This document shows, in pieces, positions 29,050-30,989 of a stretch of DNA of 30,989 nt (the first letter of the stretch is position 1; each line of letters begins with the position of its first letter). The notes beneath the pieces were generated by a model. The model worked only from the letters and a program-made list of their open reading frames with translations, did not search any database and had not been told where the DNA came from. A program made the translations under genes and the position numbers. The DNA comes from Zopfochytrium polystomum (lineage: Eukaryota > Chytridiomycota > Chytridiomycetes > Chytridiales > Chytridiaceae), in assembly GCA_025765615.1 (NCBI GenBank), contig JAIVFJ010000501.1:1-30989 (forward strand), given 5' to 3'.

Positions 29050-29943
29050 TTATTCTGGCAACGGCCAGTTGGCAGAAATCTTTCCCTCCAACAGCGAAAT
29101 CCCGCTAAGCAACTCCTCCCCGCCAAACCCAGCGTCCAGTACCAGGCGTCCGCACGCAACCAGCCTCCTACGCAGGCTCAGTTCGAATCTCGCTTTTGCT
29201 CCGGTCATCACCATCATCATCCCAGTGGAATGGTCGTCCGGCTCGACGCCCAACGCAAGCGCCAGCCGAACCGTGTCAACGTCCCCGCGCTCGAACCCGG
29301 CCTTGAACACCTTCTTGGGCCCTAACGCCCTCAGGGGTCCGTAATAGTCTACTTCCAGCAAGATGCGGTGCGCCGCGGCCGATCGAGCAGCCTGGTGCCC
29401 GTTTCGCTTCCCGGTGCCTGGGTTGTACGCGCCGAAATCCATCAAGAGCCGCAGCATCGCGAGGTCGTCCCTCTCCAGAGCGGCCCAGACCGTCGAGCGC
29501 TTGTCCTCCAAGTCCACATTGAAAGGGTCGATGCGGTTCGGATCCGCTCCGTGGGTCAGCAGGAGCCGCGCGAGGTCCAAGAACCCGTGCGCCACGGCAA
29601 AGTCGAGCAGCGACGGCGCCGGGGCGGTAGCCGTGTGCGCGAGCTCTTCGGTGTTTGCTGTGAGGAAGGAGACGAGAAGGCGCTCGAGATCAGGCGCGCC
29701 GGGCCATGATTCGAGCTGGGCGAGGAGATCGCCGCTCTGGTGGTGCAATCTGACGACGTCAAGCTTCAGCGACTCGTTGGCTAGGATGCGCCGGAAGGAT
29801 CGACAGACGGTCGAAAGTTTATAGTAGGAGAGGTCGAGGCGGTGTGCGGCAGCCAAGAGCAGGATCGACTGGAGCAGCTCGTCGGGAAGATCGCAGATGG
29901 AAACGTTGCCGCTCGAGACAACGCCGTCGTCGGGCTCAGCCAT
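29050..29943 (-). CDS. F-box/ankyrin-repeat protein, copy B (full length)
   Basis: The protein is 297 aa from the ATG at 29943 (MAEPDDGV); an upstream in-frame ATG at 30018 is disfavoured because that part is not conserved with copy A. F-box at about 15-57 (LPDELLQSILLL, TVCRSFRRIL); ankyrin-like repeats at about 110-137 (DFAVAHGFLDLARLLLTHGA) and 150-173. The C-terminus EGKISANWPLPE is present, whereas copy A stops before it. It also has an extra LRALGPKK-type segment before VFKAG that copy A lacks. Probable role: Skp1-binding substrate receptor of an SCF E3 ligase, in cytosol or nucleus. Downstream of U6 copy B on the same strand with a conserved TATA-like element between. It is the better candidate for the functional copy. 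Confidence 0.88.
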   Translation of the reverse strand: MAEPDDGVVSSGNVSICDLPDELLQSILLLAAAHRLDLSYYKLSTVCRSFRRILANESLKLDVVRLHHQSGDLLAQLESWPGAPDLERLLVSFLTANTEELAHTATAPAPSLLDFAVAHGFLDLARLLLTHGADPNRIDPFNVDLEDKRSTVWAALERDDLAMLRLLMDFGAYNPGTGKRNGHQAARSAAAHRILLEVDYYGPLRALGPKKVFKAGFERGDVDTVRLALALGVEPDDHSTGMMMVMTGAKARFELSLRRRLVACGRLVLDAGFGGEELLSGISLLEGKISANWPLPE

Positions 29944-30250
29944 GACAAGAAACCAAAATCCCTTTCCGCATGCAGTGCAGATTACAGATTGCTTTGATAG
30001 TGAATACTCCGCTCGCATCTGTGTCGGCGAGATGCGGATGGTACAGCCATGGCCGTCTCTACTTTGTCGCTGTCATTAGTCCGGCCCCCGTTGTGTATTT
30101 ATCCTTGCTCGCGATCGTACGTTAAAGAGGTTGTGAGGATGGACAGACGCTCATGTGGTCAAGCCAACAACAGCAACTGGCGGGCATGGACTCGCTCACT
30201 GCTCCGCTCACAGCGCCTGCGCGTGGAAAGGGCCACATAGAAGAGGGAAG

Positions 30251-30262
30251 AAAAAAAAAAAA
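30251..30262 (-). terminator. Pol III terminator of U6 copy B
   Basis: Twelve T residues on the minus strand directly after the UUCG hairpin. Confidence 0.9.
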
Positions 30263-30320
30263 TATGTCCCCCGAAGGGGAATCCACTCTAGTTTTGCGTG
30301 TCATCCTTGCACAGGGAGCC

Positions 30321-30351
<31 letters not shown>

Positions 30352-30383
30352 CATATGTGTCTGCCCTGTTTCCAGGGACAGAC
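30259..30383 (-). ncRNA. U6: U6 spliceosomal snRNA, copy B
   Basis: Same architecture as copy A: 5' stem-loop with GAAA loop, ACAGAGA box, AGC triad, internal stem-loop, TCCCC-TTCG-GGGGA hairpin and T run. It has the canonical GGAACGATACAGAGA and ACGCAAAAC. With its intact promoter it is the more conserved of the two copies and the likelier functional one. Confidence 0.96.
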
Positions 30384-30404
30384 ATTTCCTGATATGTCGC
30401 CCAC

Positions 30405-30414
30405 TTATATATAA
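30405..30414 (-). promoter_or_regulatory. TATA box of U6 copy B
   Basis: TTATATATAA on the minus strand, about 25-30 nt before the predicted U6 start at 30383. Confidence 0.75.
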
Positions 30415-30421
30415 CCCTTAA

Positions 30422-30460
30422 GGGTGCCATTGGCAAGAGCGTTGCGGGTTCGGTACCACC
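30422..30460 (+). promoter_or_regulatory. tRNA-like A-box/B-box element upstream of U6 copy B
   Basis: Counterpart of 2770-2808: TGGCAAGAGCG and GGTTCGGTACC, running away from the U6 gene. It is conserved between arms while other flanking bases have changed, which is compatible with a TFIIIC-binding role. Confidence 0.35.
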
Positions 30461-30540
30461 AATTAGGCCGTGCTATGTCGGCGCACCCCGCTGTTTCCCG
30501 TGCATGAGGACCGCGGCTTCCGCTCATAATGCAGAAATAA

Positions 30541-30608
30541 AGTATGTAGAGGCTCTGTTATAGGATGGACTGCTTCAGCTCGACGGTCTGATATGACAGC
30601 CTTGACGG
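30541..30608 (+). repeat. dispersed repeat shared with 18853-18920
   Basis: AGTATGTAGAGGCTCTG to CAGCCTTGACGG, similar in sequence and orientation to 18853-18920. It lies exactly between the end of arm B and the reverse-transcriptase relic. Confidence 0.7.
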
Positions 30609-30989
30609 TTAGGGTTAGAAAGAACAAGGGGCTCAACAGCGATGTTGCAAACTACAGACCCATCTCCTTGTGCTCTAGGATGCGACTTGTGTTTGAGTGA
30701 GTGATTGCACCCCAGGTTGAGCGCGTGGTTGAAGGGATGATCCACAGGGCGCAGGGAGGTTTCAGAAGAAAGCGGTCCACCATGGACCAGGCCTACACTT
30801 TGCATGAGCTTCAACAGCTGAACCCGCAGATGCATGTGGTGTATTTGGACATTAAGGCTGCGTATGACTGCACAAACAGAATCTGGTGTGGGACTCCATC
30901 TGGTTTGCAAAGAATGACAAGAGTTGTGACTTACAAGGACCCAACTGCTGCCGATCCTCAGATCTTTGTTTGATTTCAATGCATGCCAG
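30609..30989 (+). pseudogene. non-LTR (LINE-type) retrotransposon reverse-transcriptase fragment
   Basis: The frame reads NYRPISLCSR, then VIAPQVERVVEGMIHRAQGG, FRRKRSTMDQ and HVVYLDIKAAYD. These are RT blocks 1-3 of non-LTR elements (NYRPISL, AQxGFRxxRST, DIKAAYD with the first catalytic Asp). An in-frame TGA at 30698-30700 interrupts it. After CTNR (about 30880) the coding sense moves to another frame (LVWDSIWFAKN), so it is inactive at this end. It continues past the right edge of the window; the YxDD block is not included. Confidence 0.85.

Larger units (their letters stand above)
28311..30537. repeat. inverted-repeat arm B (WD40-gene 3' part, F-box/ankyrin gene, U6)
   Basis: Reverse complement of arm A (2684-4916). 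Here the WD40-like gene continues uninterrupted across the arm boundary, so this arm probably keeps the older arrangement. The outer boundary at 30537 is followed almost directly by the dispersed repeat at 30541. Confidence 0.93.

Noticed and set aside
30604..30620. GGTTAGGGTTAG as an interstitial telomere repeat
   Set aside because: Less than two units, and it lies in frame with the reverse-transcriptase coding relic (VRVRKNKG before NYRPIS), so ordinary coding sequence explains it.

Overview
The window is eukaryotic nuclear DNA. It has short spliceosomal introns, two U6 snRNA genes, eukaryotic-type initiator tRNA-Met genes, TATA boxes, microsatellites and a PIF/Harbinger DNA transposon. GC-rich compact genes, introns of about 50-130 nt, MCT-type major facilitator transporters and F-box/ankyrin proteins with 29-residue 'VLEWW..SG' repeats suggest a fungus. 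An early-diverging zoosporic (chytrid-like) fungus is my best guess, but it is inference.

Layout. 1-931: probable membrane-anchored protein on the minus strand, running off the left edge. 1983-2056: tRNA-Val(UAC). 2684-4916: arm A of a large inverted repeat, holding a U6 gene, an F-box/ankyrin gene (truncated by a stop) and the 3' part of a WD40-like gene. 4917-5271: WD40 fragment in the opposite orientation. 5112-6572 (-): F-box/ankyrin-like protein whose tail is read antisense through that fragment. 7496-8974: ankyrin-type protein with nine clear 87-nt repeats. 9440-11671 and 12407-14860: two tandem 11-exon MCT-family transporters with identical intron positions; the first carries a 2-nt deletion. 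15039-18419: apparently complete Harbinger element with TIRs, a TAA target-site duplication, DDE transposase and Myb/SANT-like protein. 18487-18748: relic copy of part of the 5112-6572 gene. 19608-20339 (-): short-chain dehydrogenase. 21245-22491: unresolved minus-strand gene or relic. 23082-26537: two identical initiator tRNA-Met genes in opposite orientation, flanking tRNA-His and a decayed ankyrin gene. 27300-28976: WD40 relic leading into arm B (28311-30537), which repeats the U6 and F-box/ankyrin cassette in inverse orientation. 30609-30989: non-LTR reverse-transcriptase fragment at the right edge.

The genes do not form one pathway. The region looks like a rearranged, duplicating neighbourhood of F-box/ankyrin/WD40 genes and Pol III genes, with mobile elements. 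The most informative structures are the U6-bearing inverted duplication with a breakpoint inside a WD40 gene, the intact two-gene Harbinger element, and the tandem transporter pair with a GC-AG intron and a frameshift that a downstream splice acceptor would compensate. Exon structures were deduced by eye from splice motifs, reading phase and paralogue comparison; arm similarity was judged by eye, without alignment scores.
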